A stretch of DNA of 64,000 nucleotides from Haemophilus haemolyticus_M (GTDB taxonomy: Bacteria; Pseudomonadota; Gammaproteobacteria; Enterobacterales; Pasteurellaceae), in NCBI RefSeq assembly GCF_003490935.1, contig NZ_QQGD01000002.1, forward strand, positions 186,001-250,000, in the 5' to 3' direction. Below the pieces are notes generated by a model. It saw nothing but the letters and a program-made list of their open reading frames with translations. It ran no database searches and was not told where the DNA came from. This document shows, piece by piece, positions 15,502-24,742 of this stretch. Numbering within the stretch: the stretch's first letter is position 1; each line of letters begins with the position of its first letter. The position numbers and the translations under genes are program-made.

Positions 15502-18500
15502 CTACTTCATCGCTACACCCAACCACTTCATCATCTCTCTCTCATCCCAACCTTTACGTTTGGCATAATCTTGAGCTTGATCTTCATCAATGCGACCTAG
15601 AGTGAAATAATTACTTGCCGGGTGGGTGAAGTACCAACCGCAGACAGAAGCCGCTGGCCACATGGCGTAGCTTTCGGTGAGTTTCATGCCTATGCGTTGT
15701 TCTACTTCTAATAAATCCCAAATCAAGGCTTTTTCGGTATGTTCCGGACAGCTTGGGTAGCCCGGTGCAGGGCGGATGCCGACATAGTTTTCATTGATTA
15801 AACCTTGATTGTCGAATTCCTCTTGCGTGTAGCCCCAAATGCGGGTGCGCAACTCAAAGTGCAAGTATTCTGCCATGGCTTCGGCGAGACGGTCGCCTAC
15901 GGCTTGTAGCAAGATGGCGTTGTAGTCATCGCCTGCGGCTTTGTAGCCTTCCACTAAATCCATTTCTTCAACGCCGGCACACACGGCGAACATGCCGAAC
16001 CAGTCTTTTTTACCGCTTTCGCGATCAGCAATAAAGTCGCTTAAGCAGAAGTTAAATGGGCTTTTGCTGTTTTTGCCGCGTTCCGTTTGTTGGCGTAAGC
16101 CGTAAGCGGTGCCAATGGATTGTCTGCGTTCTTCATCAGAGAAAAGCACCACATCGTCGCCCACACGTTCCGCAGGGAAAATGCCTAAAATACCGCTTGG
16201 GTTGAGTTTGTGGTTTTGTTCTAATTCATCCAATACCACTTGTGCATCGTTCCACACTTTACGAGCTTCTTCACCGCCTTCCGGATAATCAAAGGCATCA
16301 GGGTAGCCGCCCATCAAGCCCCAAATACGGAAGAATGGTGACCAGTCGATAAATTTGCGTAGTTCGGCAATTGGCACGTTTTTAAATTCCACAATGCCCG
16401 TTTGTTTTGGCGTTGGCGGCACATAATCTGCCCATTCACCGCTAAAGCCGTCAAAGCGGTTTGCTCGTGCTTCTTCAATGCTAAGCTGTTTACGCAGTGG
16501 CTTACGGTTAGAGAAAGATTGCTGAATTTTCTCGTAATCTTTCTTGAATTGTTCCCACAATGCCGCACGCCCTTCTGGGTTCATCAATGTCGCACAAACC
16601 GTTACCGCGCGTGAAGCGTTCGAGGTATAGAACACACCATGTTGTTTGTATTTTGGATACAGTTTAATGGCTGTATGTTCTTTGGAGGTGGTTGCGCCGC
16701 CGATCAACACCGGCAAGTCCAAACCTAGGCGCGTCATTTCTCCAAGGAAGTATTCCATTTCATCAAGGGATGGCGTAATCAAACCGCTTAAGCCGATAAT
16801 ATCCGCCTTTTCATCAATAGCGGTTTGAATGATTTTATCCGCCGGCACCATCACGCCTAAGTCAATCACTTCAAAGTTATTACATTGCAACACCACGCTC
16901 ACGATATTTTTGCCGATGTCATGCACGTCACCTTTCACGGTGGCAATCACTACTTTGCCGTTGCTGGAGCCTTTTTGTTTGGTGGCGTTGATAAATGGCT
17001 CTAAATACGCCACTGATTGTTTCATTACGCGTGCGGATTTCACCACTTGTGGCAGGAACATTTTACCGTCGCCGAACAAATCGCCCACCACGTCCATACC
17101 CGCCATGAGCGGACCTTCAATTACCTCTAACGGAGTTGGCAGTTTTTGGCGCGCCTCTTCGGTATCTTCGATGATATGCGTAGTAATCCCTTTCACAAGG
17201 GCGTGTTTTAAGCGTTCTTCCACCGGCCACGTACGCCATTCGGCGACAGAATCCACCGCACTTTCATCGTTGCCTTGATTGCGATATTTTTCCGCAATAT
17301 CCAGTAAACGTTCTGTGCCATCTGGTGTGCGGTTTAAGACAGCGTCTTCAATTACATTGCGTAATTCCGGATCCAGATCATCGTAAATCGCGAGCTGTCC
17401 TGCGTTCACGATCCCCATATCCATGCCTTGTTTGATGGCGTGATAGAGGAAGACCGCGTGAATAGCCTCACGCATGACGTTATTACCACGGAAAGAGAAG
17501 GACACGTTTGACACTCCGCCCGAAATTTTGGCATGTGGCAAGCTGCGTTTAATACGTCCCGTGGCGTTGATGAAATCTACACCGTAGTTGTTGTGTTCTT
17601 CAATTCCGGTGCCGATGGCGAAAATATTCGGGTCGAAAATAATGTCTTCTGGCGGGAAGCCTACTTGGTTGACTAAGATGTTATAAGCACGGGTACAGAT
17701 TTCGACTTTACGCTCTTCGGTATCAGCCTGCCCTACTTCATCAAATGCCATCACCACAACGGCTGCACCGTATTTACGCACCAATTTAGCCTGATGGATA
17801 AATTTTTCCTCGCCTTCTTTTAAAGATATAGAGTTAACGATTGGTTTACCTTGTACTGATTGCAAACCTGCCTCGATCACTTCCCATTTAGACGAGTCAA
17901 TCATCACTGGCACTTTGGCTGCATCTGGTTCCGTCGCCATAATGTTGAGGAAACGGGTCATGCATTTTTTGCCGTCGAGTAAGGCTTCGTCCATGTTCAC
18001 GTCAATCACTTGCGCGCCGTTTTCCACTTGGTCGATGGCAATTTCAATGGCTTCGGCAAATTTGTCTTCTTTAATTAAGCGTTTGAATTTCGCTGAACCT
18101 GTCACGTTATTACGTTCGCCCACGTTCACGAATAGACTTTCATCATCAATATTGAGTGGTTCTAAACCAGACAAACGCATGGCGGTTTTGATTTGTGGCA
18201 ATTTACGTGGTGGGATATTTTCTACCGCTTCAGCAAAGGCTTTAATGTGTTCCGGTGTGGTACCACAACAACCGCCGATAATGTTCACAAAACCACTTTC
18301 TGCCCACTCTTTTAAGTGAGCAGCCATCTCTTCTGCCCCTAAATCATAACCACCAAAAGCATTCGGCAAACCTGCATTCGGATGCACAGAAACATAGGTT
18401 TCACTGATTTTTGAAAGCTGTTCTACATATTGGCGTAATTCTTTTGGACCTAAAGCACAGTTCAAACCGAAAGTGAGTGGTTTTGCATGACGGAGGGAGT

Positions 18501-19191
18501 TATAGAAAGCCTCAGTAGTTTGCCCAGAAAGGGTACGCCCTGAAGCATCGGTAATGGTACCAGAAATCATGATTGGCAATTCTACGCCTAATTCTTCGAA
18601 TACACTTTCAATGGCGAAAACGGCTGCTTTAGCGTTAAGCGTGTCAAAAATGGTTTCGATCATAATTAAATCCGCACCACCTTCGATTAAGCCTTTTGTT
18701 GCTTGGGCATAAGCATCCACCAACTCCATAAAAGTAACATTGCGGAAACCTGGATCATTTACATCGGGTGAAATGGACGCTGTACGGTTTGTTGGCCCTA
18801 ACACGCCCGCGACAAAGCGAGGTTTTTCTGGCGTGCTATATTTATCTGCTGCCAAACGAGCTAATTTTGCGCCAACAAAATTGAGTTCATAAGCGATAGA
18901 TTGCAAGTCGTAATCCGCTTGAGCAATCGTAGTTGAACTAAAAGTATTGGTTTCAATAATATCGGCACCTGCTGCTAAATATTTCTCATGAATAGCGGAA
19001 ATTAGCAGTGGCTGAGTCAATGTCAGTAAATCATTATTACCGCGTAAATCGACCGCACTTTCCTTAAACTTCTCACCTCTAAAATCGGCTTCTGTCAGTT
19101 TATATTTTTGGATCATCGTCCCCATCGCACCGTCTAAAATGAGAATACGATTTTCTAGAGCTTGTTTAAGTTGAGCGGTTTTATTCACCAT
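15502..19191 (-). CDS. metH: Cobalamin-dependent methionine synthase
   Basis: The enzyme has 1229 residues, as in E. coli MetH (1227). It transfers a methyl group from methyltetrahydrofolate to homocysteine through cobalamin. Domains in order are: homocysteine/zinc domain (ILDGAMGTMIQKY; Cys pair in GGCCGTTPEH), folate domain (FVNVGERNNVTGSAKF), B12 domain with GDVHDIGKNIV whose His757 coordinates cobalt, and the SAM reactivation domain (RPAPGYPSCPEHTEK). All key residues are present, so it should be active if B12 is available. That makes the nearby B12-type importer relevant. I saw no MetJ box or riboswitch upstream. Confidence 0.98.
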   Translation of the reverse strand: MVNKTAQLKQALENRILILDGAMGTMIQKYKLTEADFRGEKFKESAVDLRGNNDLLTLTQPLLISAIHEKYLAAGADIIETNTFSSTTIAQADYDLQSIAYELNFVGAKLARLAADKYSTPEKPRFVAGVLGPTNRTASISPDVNDPGFRNVTFMELVDAYAQATKGLIEGGADLIMIETIFDTLNAKAAVFAIESVFEELGVELPIMISGTITDASGRTLSGQTTEAFYNSLRHAKPLTFGLNCALGPKELRQYVEQLSKISETYVSVHPNAGLPNAFGGYDLGAEEMAAHLKEWAESGFVNIIGGCCGTTPEHIKAFAEAVENIPPRKLPQIKTAMRLSGLEPLNIDDESLFVNVGERNNVTGSAKFKRLIKEDKFAEAIEIAIDQVENGAQVIDVNMDEALLDGKKCMTRFLNIMATEPDAAKVPVMIDSSKWEVIEAGLQSVQGKPIVNSISLKEGEEKFIHQAKLVRKYGAAVVVMAFDEVGQADTEERKVEICTRAYNILVNQVGFPPEDIIFDPNIFAIGTGIEEHNNYGVDFINATGRIKRSLPHAKISGGVSNVSFSFRGNNVMREAIHAVFLYHAIKQGMDMGIVNAGQLAIYDDLDPELRNVIEDAVLNRTPDGTERLLDIAEKYRNQGNDESAVDSVAEWRTWPVEERLKHALVKGITTHIIEDTEEARQKLPTPLEVIEGPLMAGMDVVGDLFGDGKMFLPQVVKSARVMKQSVAYLEPFINATKQKGSSNGKVVIATVKGDVHDIGKNIVSVVLQCNNFEVIDLGVMVPADKIIQTAIDEKADIIGLSGLITPSLDEMEYFLGEMTRLGLDLPVLIGGATTSKEHTAIKLYPKYKQHGVFYTSNASRAVTVCATLMNPEGRAALWEQFKKDYEKIQQSFSNRKPLRKQLSIEEARANRFDGFSGEWADYVPPTPKQTGIVEFKNVPIAELRKFIDWSPFFRIWGLMGGYPDAFDYPEGGEEARKVWNDAQVVLDELEQNHKLNPSGILGIFPAERVGDDVVLFSDEERRQSIGTAYGLRQQTERGKNSKSPFNFCLSDFIADRESGKKDWFGMFAVCAGVEEMDLVEGYKAAGDDYNAILLQAVGDRLAEAMAEYLHFELRTRIWGYTQEEFDNQGLINENYVGIRPAPGYPSCPEHTEKALIWDLLEVEQRIGMKLTESYAMWPAASVCGWYFTHPASNYFTLGRIDEDQAQDYAKRKGWDEREMMKWLGVAMK

Positions 19192-19424
19192 AATTATTTT
19201 GTTCCGTAAATCTTAATAAATAACTAAGGAATAATAGGTGTAAGGGCTAGGGGTGTCAAATGTTAGAAGGAAAGTGCGGCGGAAAATAAAGTATTTTTTT
19301 ATATAAGAAAAATAAAAAGTTTACGCAAAATGATTGAATTATTGCTCAAAAATCCGTTAGCATAGTGGCGTATTAGTTTATCTAATATGTTAAGTTTAAC
19401 TATTATTAACTAGAGGATCTCTTC

Positions 19425-20534
19425 ATGAAGAAACTTATCGCAGTTGCGGTGCTTTCTGCGTGTGGCTCGTTAGCTCATGCAAACACCAATATTCCAAACT
19501 ACAATACAGACGCCCATCTTTACGAATTCACGCAAACCTACGATTTAGTTGTGCCAAAAGGCTCGCAAGGGCAAACCAATTTATGGGTTCCATTGCCATT
19601 TAATGGAGAATACCAACAAGTGAAATCGATTCACTTTGAAGGTAATTACATGAATGCCTATGTAACAGAAAACAATAAATACGGTGCGAAAACCTTATTT
19701 GCAACTTGGGATAAAGATGCACAAAAACGTGATTTAAAAGTCACTATGGTCATTGAAACAAAAGACCGTGAACCGATGGTGAAAGGTGCTTTAGAGAATT
19801 ATACTCCGCCAAAAGATATTCAGTATTCCGTGGATGTACAAGAGTACTTAAAAGCTACTCCACATATTAAAACTGATGGTATTGTGAAAGAATTTGCTGA
19901 CAAAATCGTAGGTAAAGAAACTAATCCATTGAAAAAAACTGAATTGATTCACCACTGGATCGTAAAAAATATGGAACGTGATAATTCTGTTTTAGGCTGT
20001 GGTGACGGCGATGTAGAAAAAATTCTTACCACTGGCGTATTAAAAGGTAAATGTACCGATATTAATTCTGTATTTGTGGCTCTTGCTCGTGCGGCAGGCA
20101 TCCCAGCTCGTGAAATTTTTGGTATTCGCTTAGGTGCGGCAGAGAAAATGGGCAAATATTCCAAAGGTGCTTTTGGTAGTGCGAATGAACAAGGCATCGC
20201 AAACGTAAGTGGCGGTCAGCACTGCCGCGCTGAATTCTACCTTGCAGGGTTTGGATGGGTACCAGTTGATTCTGCAGACGTGGCCAAAATGCGTTTAGCA
20301 GAGAAAAAATCTGTTGAAGATAAAGATACACAAGCCGTAGCAAAATATTTGTTTGGTAACTGGGAAGCAAACTGGGTCGGATTTAATCATGCCCGTGACT
20401 TCGATTTATATCCACAACCAGAACTGGCTCCAATCAATAACTTCGGCTACCCGTATGCTGAAGTAGGTGGCGATCCGTTAAATTCCTTTGATCCAAAAGA
20501 ATTTAAATATGACTACGTCTCTAAAAAACTCTAA
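19425..20534 (+). CDS. Periplasmic transglutaminase-like protein
   Basis: The 369-residue precursor has a signal peptide (MKKLIAVAVLSACGSLAHAN). An N-terminal beta domain is followed by a transglutaminase-like core. A likely catalytic triad is Cys210 in LKGKCTDINSVFVALARAAG, His266 in GGQHCRAEFYL and Asp282 in VPVDSAD. Such proteins act as periplasmic cysteine proteases, amidases or cross-linkers, and the substrate is unknown. The 3' end overlaps the MerT-like gene by 26 bp and a MerP-like gene follows, so it belongs to a three-gene unit that may handle metals or redox proteins in the envelope. Confidence 0.85.
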   Translation: MKKLIAVAVLSACGSLAHANTNIPNYNTDAHLYEFTQTYDLVVPKGSQGQTNLWVPLPFNGEYQQVKSIHFEGNYMNAYVTENNKYGAKTLFATWDKDAQKRDLKVTMVIETKDREPMVKGALENYTPPKDIQYSVDVQEYLKATPHIKTDGIVKEFADKIVGKETNPLKKTELIHHWIVKNMERDNSVLGCGDGDVEKILTTGVLKGKCTDINSVFVALARAAGIPAREIFGIRLGAAEKMGKYSKGAFGSANEQGIANVSGGQHCRAEFYLAGFGWVPVDSADVAKMRLAEKKSVEDKDTQAVAKYLFGNWEANWVGFNHARDFDLYPQPELAPINNFGYPYAEVGGDPLNSFDPKEFKYDYVSKKL

Positions 20535-20871
20535 TAAATCCTTTTGGGTTGCCATAGCTACCGCACTTAGCGCCGCGGTGGCATCAACGTTGTGCTGCAT
20601 CGCACCATTAATTTATTTAGTATTTGGTGTGTCGTCCACTTGGTTGATTGGCTTAGGCGAATATGATTATTTGCGTATTCCTATGCTTATCGTTTCATTA
20701 TGCGCCTTCGCCTATGGATTTTGGCTGTTGATGTTTTCCAAAAAAATCATTTGTAGCAAATATATTTCCCGTAAAAAACTCATCGTTTTATATTGGATTG
20801 TATTTATCGTGATGATTTTTTTCTTAACCTATCCAACAATTTTGCCTTGGATTTTAGAATTAGCTAATTAG
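20509..20871 (+). CDS. merT: MerT-like inner-membrane metal transport protein
   Basis: This 120-residue membrane protein has about three helices. Helix one carries the MerT-type Cys pair in VASTLCCIAPLIYL, and a single further Cys lies in the second loop (KKIICSKY). MerT proteins take Hg2+ from MerP into the cytoplasm. Here no MerA or MerR is present, so mercury need not be the physiological metal. I start at ATG 20509, inside the end of the preceding gene, because the upstream seven codons add nothing. The MerP-like gene follows 8 bp later. Confidence 0.8.
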   Translation: MTTSLKNSNKSFWVAIATALSAAVASTLCCIAPLIYLVFGVSSTWLIGLGEYDYLRIPMLIVSLCAFAYGFWLLMFSKKIICSKYISRKKLIVLYWIVFIVMIFFLTYPTILPWILELAN

Positions 20872-20879
20872 GAATAAAA

Positions 20880-21158
20880 ATGAAGAAATTATGTACCGCA
20901 CTTTTGCTTTCGCTGTTTGCAATTTCTTTCGCTCATGCGAATGAAACCAAACAAATTGTGCTAAAAGTAAAAGAAATGAATTGCCAGCTTTGTGCTTACT
21001 TAGTCAATAAAGAACTACGTAATATCGATGGCGTTATATCAACAAAAGCATCCATTAAAGATGGTTTAGTGACGGTTGTGGAAGATCCCAAAGTCACAAA
21101 CCAACAATTATTCGATGCGATTCACAAGCTGAAATATACTGCTGAAGTCGTGAATTAA
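20880..21158 (+). CDS. merP: MerP-like periplasmic heavy-metal-binding protein
   Basis: The 92-residue precursor has a signal peptide ending near FAHAN. A single HMA ferredoxin-like domain follows with the metal motif MNCQLCAYLV (CxxC). MerP binds Hg2+, or Cu+ in relatives, in the periplasm and passes it to MerT. The protein matches MerP in length. It ends the transglutaminase-merT-merP unit and is followed by a strong dyad terminator. Confidence 0.85.
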   Translation: MKKLCTALLLSLFAISFAHANETKQIVLKVKEMNCQLCAYLVNKELRNIDGVISTKASIKDGLVTVVEDPKVTNQQLFDAIHKLKYTAEVVN

Positions 21159-21176
21159 ACGCTAAATATCTAGCAA

Positions 21177-21206
21177 AAAAGTGCGGTGAAAATTCACCGC
21201 ACTTTT
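21177..21206. terminator. Perfect uptake-sequence dyad, bidirectional terminator
   Basis: AAAAGTGCGGTGAA (21177-21190), two bases, TTCACCGCACTTTT (21193-21206): a perfect 14-bp stem. It lies between the convergent merP-like and sodC genes and serves both directions. Confidence 0.85.
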
Positions 21207-21223
21207 CGTTTCGAACAATCGAA

Positions 21224-21796
21224 TTATTTAATCACGCCACAAGCCATACGTGGGCCGCCACCGCCAAGTGGAGCTGGATGATCGGAGTGATTATCACCAC
21301 CAGCGTGGATCATAATAGAGTGACCGCGAACATCATCTAAATGTTTAAGACGTGGTGCTAAAACAGGGTTAGTAGCTGTACCATCATGTAATACAGTTAA
21401 TGCAGGTAAATCACCTAAGTGTGCGTCATCTTGCCATGGATAACCATGTTGTTTTGCACCTTTAGGATCCCAGTGACCACCAGCACCTAAACCAGCTGTC
21501 AATTTACCCTCTTTTTCTTTTGGCTCACAGCTTGGATTTTCATGGATGTGGAAACCATGTAAGCCTTCGCTTAATCCTTGTAAATTAGGGGTAAACACAA
21601 GACCATAGTTAGATTCAGTAATCGTAACAGTACCCACATCTTTGTTACCGTTTACTGGATCAAGTTGTTGCACTTTCACTTCAATAGAAGCACCTTTGGG
21701 TGCCATATTGTGATCATGATTATGCTCATGTGCTTGCGCAACACCAACTGAACATACCGCACTAACCGCTAGTGCTAATAAGGTTTTCATATTCAT
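21224..21796 (-). CDS. sodC: Periplasmic Cu,Zn superoxide dismutase
   Basis: The 190-residue precursor has a signal peptide ending at AQA. A His-rich mature N-terminus (HEHNHDHNM) follows, as in some Haemophilus SodC proteins, perhaps for copper or zinc capture. All ligands are present: copper His83, His85, His108 and His164; zinc His108, His117, His126 and Asp129; disulfide Cys90-Cys186. It should therefore be active, converting periplasmic superoxide to peroxide and oxygen. Many nontypeable H. influenzae lack sodC, whereas H. haemolyticus carries it, so it is useful for species assignment. It is monocistronic. Confidence 0.96.
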   Translation of the reverse strand: MNMKTLLALAVSAVCSVGVAQAHEHNHDHNMAPKGASIEVKVQQLDPVNGNKDVGTVTITESNYGLVFTPNLQGLSEGLHGFHIHENPSCEPKEKEGKLTAGLGAGGHWDPKGAKQHGYPWQDDAHLGDLPALTVLHDGTATNPVLAPRLKHLDDVRGHSIMIHAGGDNHSDHPAPLGGGGPRMACGVIK

Positions 21797-21883
21797 TGCA
21801 ATCTCCTTTATTGCAGTAAAAACTCATGACTATTTTAGTCAATTTCGTTTAAAAAGCCGACAAGTTTTTACGAAAATTTCACA

Positions 21884-22240
21884 TTATTTTAAACATCCAC
21901 GTACAATCAATACGCCAACATTTCGAGCTTGCGCAACAGCTTTCGGTTTACTCAGTTTAATTTTTAATCCTTGAAGTTGATAACGTGACTCAAGCAAATC
22001 CGCCACTTCATAAGCCACTCGTTCAATCAGCAAGAAAGATTTGCTTTCCACATAATCAATAATCACTTGGCTCACTTCAGCATAATTCAAACAATATGCA
22101 ACATCATCTGTTTCCGCCGCTTGTTTACAATCCCAAGCCATTTCTAAATCAAACACAAGTTTTTGCTTAATTTGCTGCTCCCAATCATATACGCCAATTT
22201 GAGCAAAAACAGTCAATTCTTCAATAAAAACACGATCCAT
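21884..22240 (-). CDS. folB: Dihydroneopterin aldolase
   Basis: The 118-residue enzyme splits 7,8-dihydroneopterin in folate synthesis. It shows FolB features: DRVFIEELTVFAQIGVYDWE, LNYAEVSQVIIDYVES, LLIERVAYEVADLL and KLSKPKAV. I chose the ATG at 22240, since the longer frame adds 27 unrelated residues. It is divergent from plsY, sharing an 80-bp promoter region. The same arrangement occurs in other gamma-proteobacteria (folB next to plsY/ygiH). Confidence 0.95.
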   Translation of the reverse strand: MDRVFIEELTVFAQIGVYDWEQQIKQKLVFDLEMAWDCKQAAETDDVAYCLNYAEVSQVIIDYVESKSFLLIERVAYEVADLLESRYQLQGLKIKLSKPKAVAQARNVGVLIVRGCLK

Positions 22241-22322
22241 AAGATTTCCTCTAAAATTATTGTAGGCGTATGCTATCAACTTTGGGTAGAATAACGAATA
22301 ATTTTTCTTACTGGAGTACAAA

Positions 22323-22922
22323 ATGAGCCTTTTTGCCCTTTTTTATATGCTTTGTGCCTATCTTTTAGGCTCTATTTCCAGTGCTATTCTAATTTGTCGT
22401 ATCGCAGGCTTACCAGATCCTCGTGAAAATGGCTCACACAATCCAGGGGCGACAAATGTGCTTCGTATCGGAGGCCGTTGGTCTGCTCTCGCCGTACTGA
22501 TTATTGATATTTTAAAAGGCATGACGCCAGTATGGGTTGGTTACTATTTAGGACTCACACAATTTGAATTAGGCATGGTCGCACTAGGTGCTTGCTTAGG
22601 GCACATTTTCCCCATTTTCTTCCAATTCAAAGGCGGTAAAGGCGTCGCAACCGCTTTTGGTGCGATTGCACCAATTTCTTGGGCTGTAGCGGGTTCTACA
22701 TTTGGAACCTGGGTCTTCGTTTTTCTTATCAGCGGTTATTCTTCATTAAGTGCGGTTATTTCTGCTTTACTTGTGCCTTTTTATGTGTGGTGGTTCAAAC
22801 CTGAATTTACTTTTCCCGTTGCCTTGGTCTGTTGTCTATTAATTTATCGTCATCACGATAATGTTCAACGTTTATGGCGCGGTCAAGAAGATAAAGTTTG
22901 GGCTAAATTTAAAAAGAAATAA
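22323..22922 (+). CDS. plsY: Acyl-phosphate:glycerol-3-phosphate acyltransferase
   Basis: The 199-residue inner-membrane enzyme puts the first acyl chain on glycerol-3-phosphate during phospholipid synthesis. The PlsY motifs are visible: GSISSAILICR, then DPRENGSHNPGATNVLRIGG, and FQFKGGKGVATAFG, plus RHHDNVQRLWRGQE near the C-terminus. It has about five hydrophobic segments. It is divergent from folB and followed by narQ after 41 bp. Confidence 0.97.
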   Translation: MSLFALFYMLCAYLLGSISSAILICRIAGLPDPRENGSHNPGATNVLRIGGRWSALAVLIIDILKGMTPVWVGYYLGLTQFELGMVALGACLGHIFPIFFQFKGGKGVATAFGAIAPISWAVAGSTFGTWVFVFLISGYSSLSAVISALLVPFYVWWFKPEFTFPVALVCCLLIYRHHDNVQRLWRGQEDKVWAKFKKK

Positions 22923-22963
22923 AAAATTCACCGCACTTTTCTAAATTTCCACTGGAGTTTCCT

Positions 22964-24667
22964 GTGCATACTAAACGTTCAGTTTCCACTCGTATTGCTA
23001 AATATTTATTCATCATTCTCATCGTTGCAGGCGTGATTAGCTCGCTAAGTTTGGCAATTATGAGCAGTAATAAATATGACGCAGAAGCCATTAATATTTC
23101 AGGATCTTTGCGGATGCAAAGTTATCGCCTGCTCTATGAAATGCAAGAGCAACCAGAAAGCTTGGAAACCAACTTACGTCGTTATCATATAAGCCTTCAT
23201 TCGTCTGCTTTGTTGGAAGTTCAAAATCAATTTTTCACACCGAATGTATTAAAACATTCCTATCAAAACATTTTGCAACGTTGGACGAACATGGAAAAAT
23301 ATGCGCGCCAACACGATGTAAAAAACTATAGTAATCAGCTCACTGACTATGTAGCAGATGTTGATTATTTTGTGTTTGAGCTACAACGTTTCAGTGAACA
23401 AAAATGGATTTTGGGCGTATCGGTGCTCTTTTTCGCGATGTGGTTAATTTTACTCATGGTGTCTTATGTGATTTGGTACACACAGCGGGAAGTCGTAAAA
23501 CCATTGCACTTAATGACCAAAGCCAGTATGCAAGTGCAAATGCGTCAATTCAATCACATTCCGCTTGATACAACGAAACAAAATGAACTCGGTACATTGG
23601 CTCGTATCTTCACACAAATGTCCACGGAGCTTGGTCAGCTTTATTCAAGTTTGGAAGAAACAGTAAACGAAAAAACACAAAAGTTACGCCAAACCAACCG
23701 CTCTTTGACGACCCTTTATCAAAGTTCTCAAATCCTTAATGCCAACACAATCAACGATAAAGTATTAAGCCAAGTGCTCGATCACATTCTAGTCAGCGAG
23801 AATTTGAAATATATTAAAGTTGAAGTTATGGGTGCAGAGCATTGGGATATTGCTTTTGGTACTCAAGATTTAGACTGCTCTTTGCAAACTGAGACACTTT
23901 CTGTCGATAACGAAGAATTCGGTGCACTCTCTTGGCAAGCAGGATTACCTTGTCCCGATCCGAGAATGATGCAAAACCTTGCTCAAATGCTTGGGCGAGC
24001 CCTTTATTTCCAAAAAAGTTTACGCCAACAAGAACAGCTCTTATTGATGGAAGAGCGGTCAATTATAGCCCGAGAATTGCATGACTCGTTGGCTCAAGTG
24101 CTATCATTTTTACAGATCCAGCTTACATTACTTAAACATAACTTGAAGAAAGAAGGCGATTCCTCCAAAGAACAAAGTTTGGTCATTATTCGTGATTTTG
24201 AACAGGCTCTTTCAAGTGGATATGCACAATTACGCGAGCTTTTAGCCACTTTCCGTTTAACCATACAAGAAGCTAATTTACAGCTTGCGCTAGAGCAAGT
24301 GATTGACTCATTACGTTCACAAACAACGATGCAAATGAACGTTAATTGCCAATTGCCATCACAAAGTTTGAATCCACAACAACTGGTTCATGTGCTACAA
24401 ATTGTACGTGAAGCCACCACCAATGCGATCAAACATTCTCAAGGCACAGCAATTGAAATTAGCGCCAAAATTAATGCAGAAGGCGAATACGAAATTTTAG
24501 TTGAAGATAATGGTATTGGTATTCAAAACCTTGAAGAGCCTGAAGGTCATTATGGGTTAAATATTATGACTGAACGTAGTCGCCAACTTAACGCAGAATT
24601 TAACATCATCCGTCGCGAACAAGGCGGTACACAGGTGAAAATCACGCTTCCACATGCTTTATGTTGA
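22964..24667 (+). CDS. narQ: Nitrate/nitrite sensor histidine kinase
   Basis: The 567-residue sensor kinase has two membrane helices near residues 13-35 and 147-170. Between them a periplasmic four-helix sensor holds the P-box-like ISGSLRMQSYRL. A HAMP region, coiled coil and GAF-like region follow, then a HisKA_3 domain with His373 in ARELHDSLAQ and an HATPase with EATTNAIKH and EDNGIGI. NarQ phosphorylates NarP in response to nitrate and nitrite under low oxygen. The partner narP is not in the window. The start is GTG at 22964 with GGAG 6 bp upstream. Confidence 0.95.
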   Translation: MHTKRSVSTRIAKYLFIILIVAGVISSLSLAIMSSNKYDAEAINISGSLRMQSYRLLYEMQEQPESLETNLRRYHISLHSSALLEVQNQFFTPNVLKHSYQNILQRWTNMEKYARQHDVKNYSNQLTDYVADVDYFVFELQRFSEQKWILGVSVLFFAMWLILLMVSYVIWYTQREVVKPLHLMTKASMQVQMRQFNHIPLDTTKQNELGTLARIFTQMSTELGQLYSSLEETVNEKTQKLRQTNRSLTTLYQSSQILNANTINDKVLSQVLDHILVSENLKYIKVEVMGAEHWDIAFGTQDLDCSLQTETLSVDNEEFGALSWQAGLPCPDPRMMQNLAQMLGRALYFQKSLRQQEQLLLMEERSIIARELHDSLAQVLSFLQIQLTLLKHNLKKEGDSSKEQSLVIIRDFEQALSSGYAQLRELLATFRLTIQEANLQLALEQVIDSLRSQTTMQMNVNCQLPSQSLNPQQLVHVLQIVREATTNAIKHSQGTAIEISAKINAEGEYEILVEDNGIGIQNLEEPEGHYGLNIMTERSRQLNAEFNIIRREQGGTQVKITLPHALC

Positions 24668-24742
24668 TTACGGTGGATATAATTATTCATAGCAACTGGT
24701 ATAAAAGATAAATTTTTTATGCACCCCACAATGGTATTTTAA

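Noticed and set aside
16829..17278. 149-codon open frame antisense to metH
   Set aside because: Thr/Ser/Pro-rich shadow of the B12-binding domain coding sequence; no start signals.
19389..19400. GTTAAGTTTAAC dyad upstream of the transglutaminase-like gene
   Set aside because: Short, A+T-only arms likely by chance in this composition; no known regulator match.
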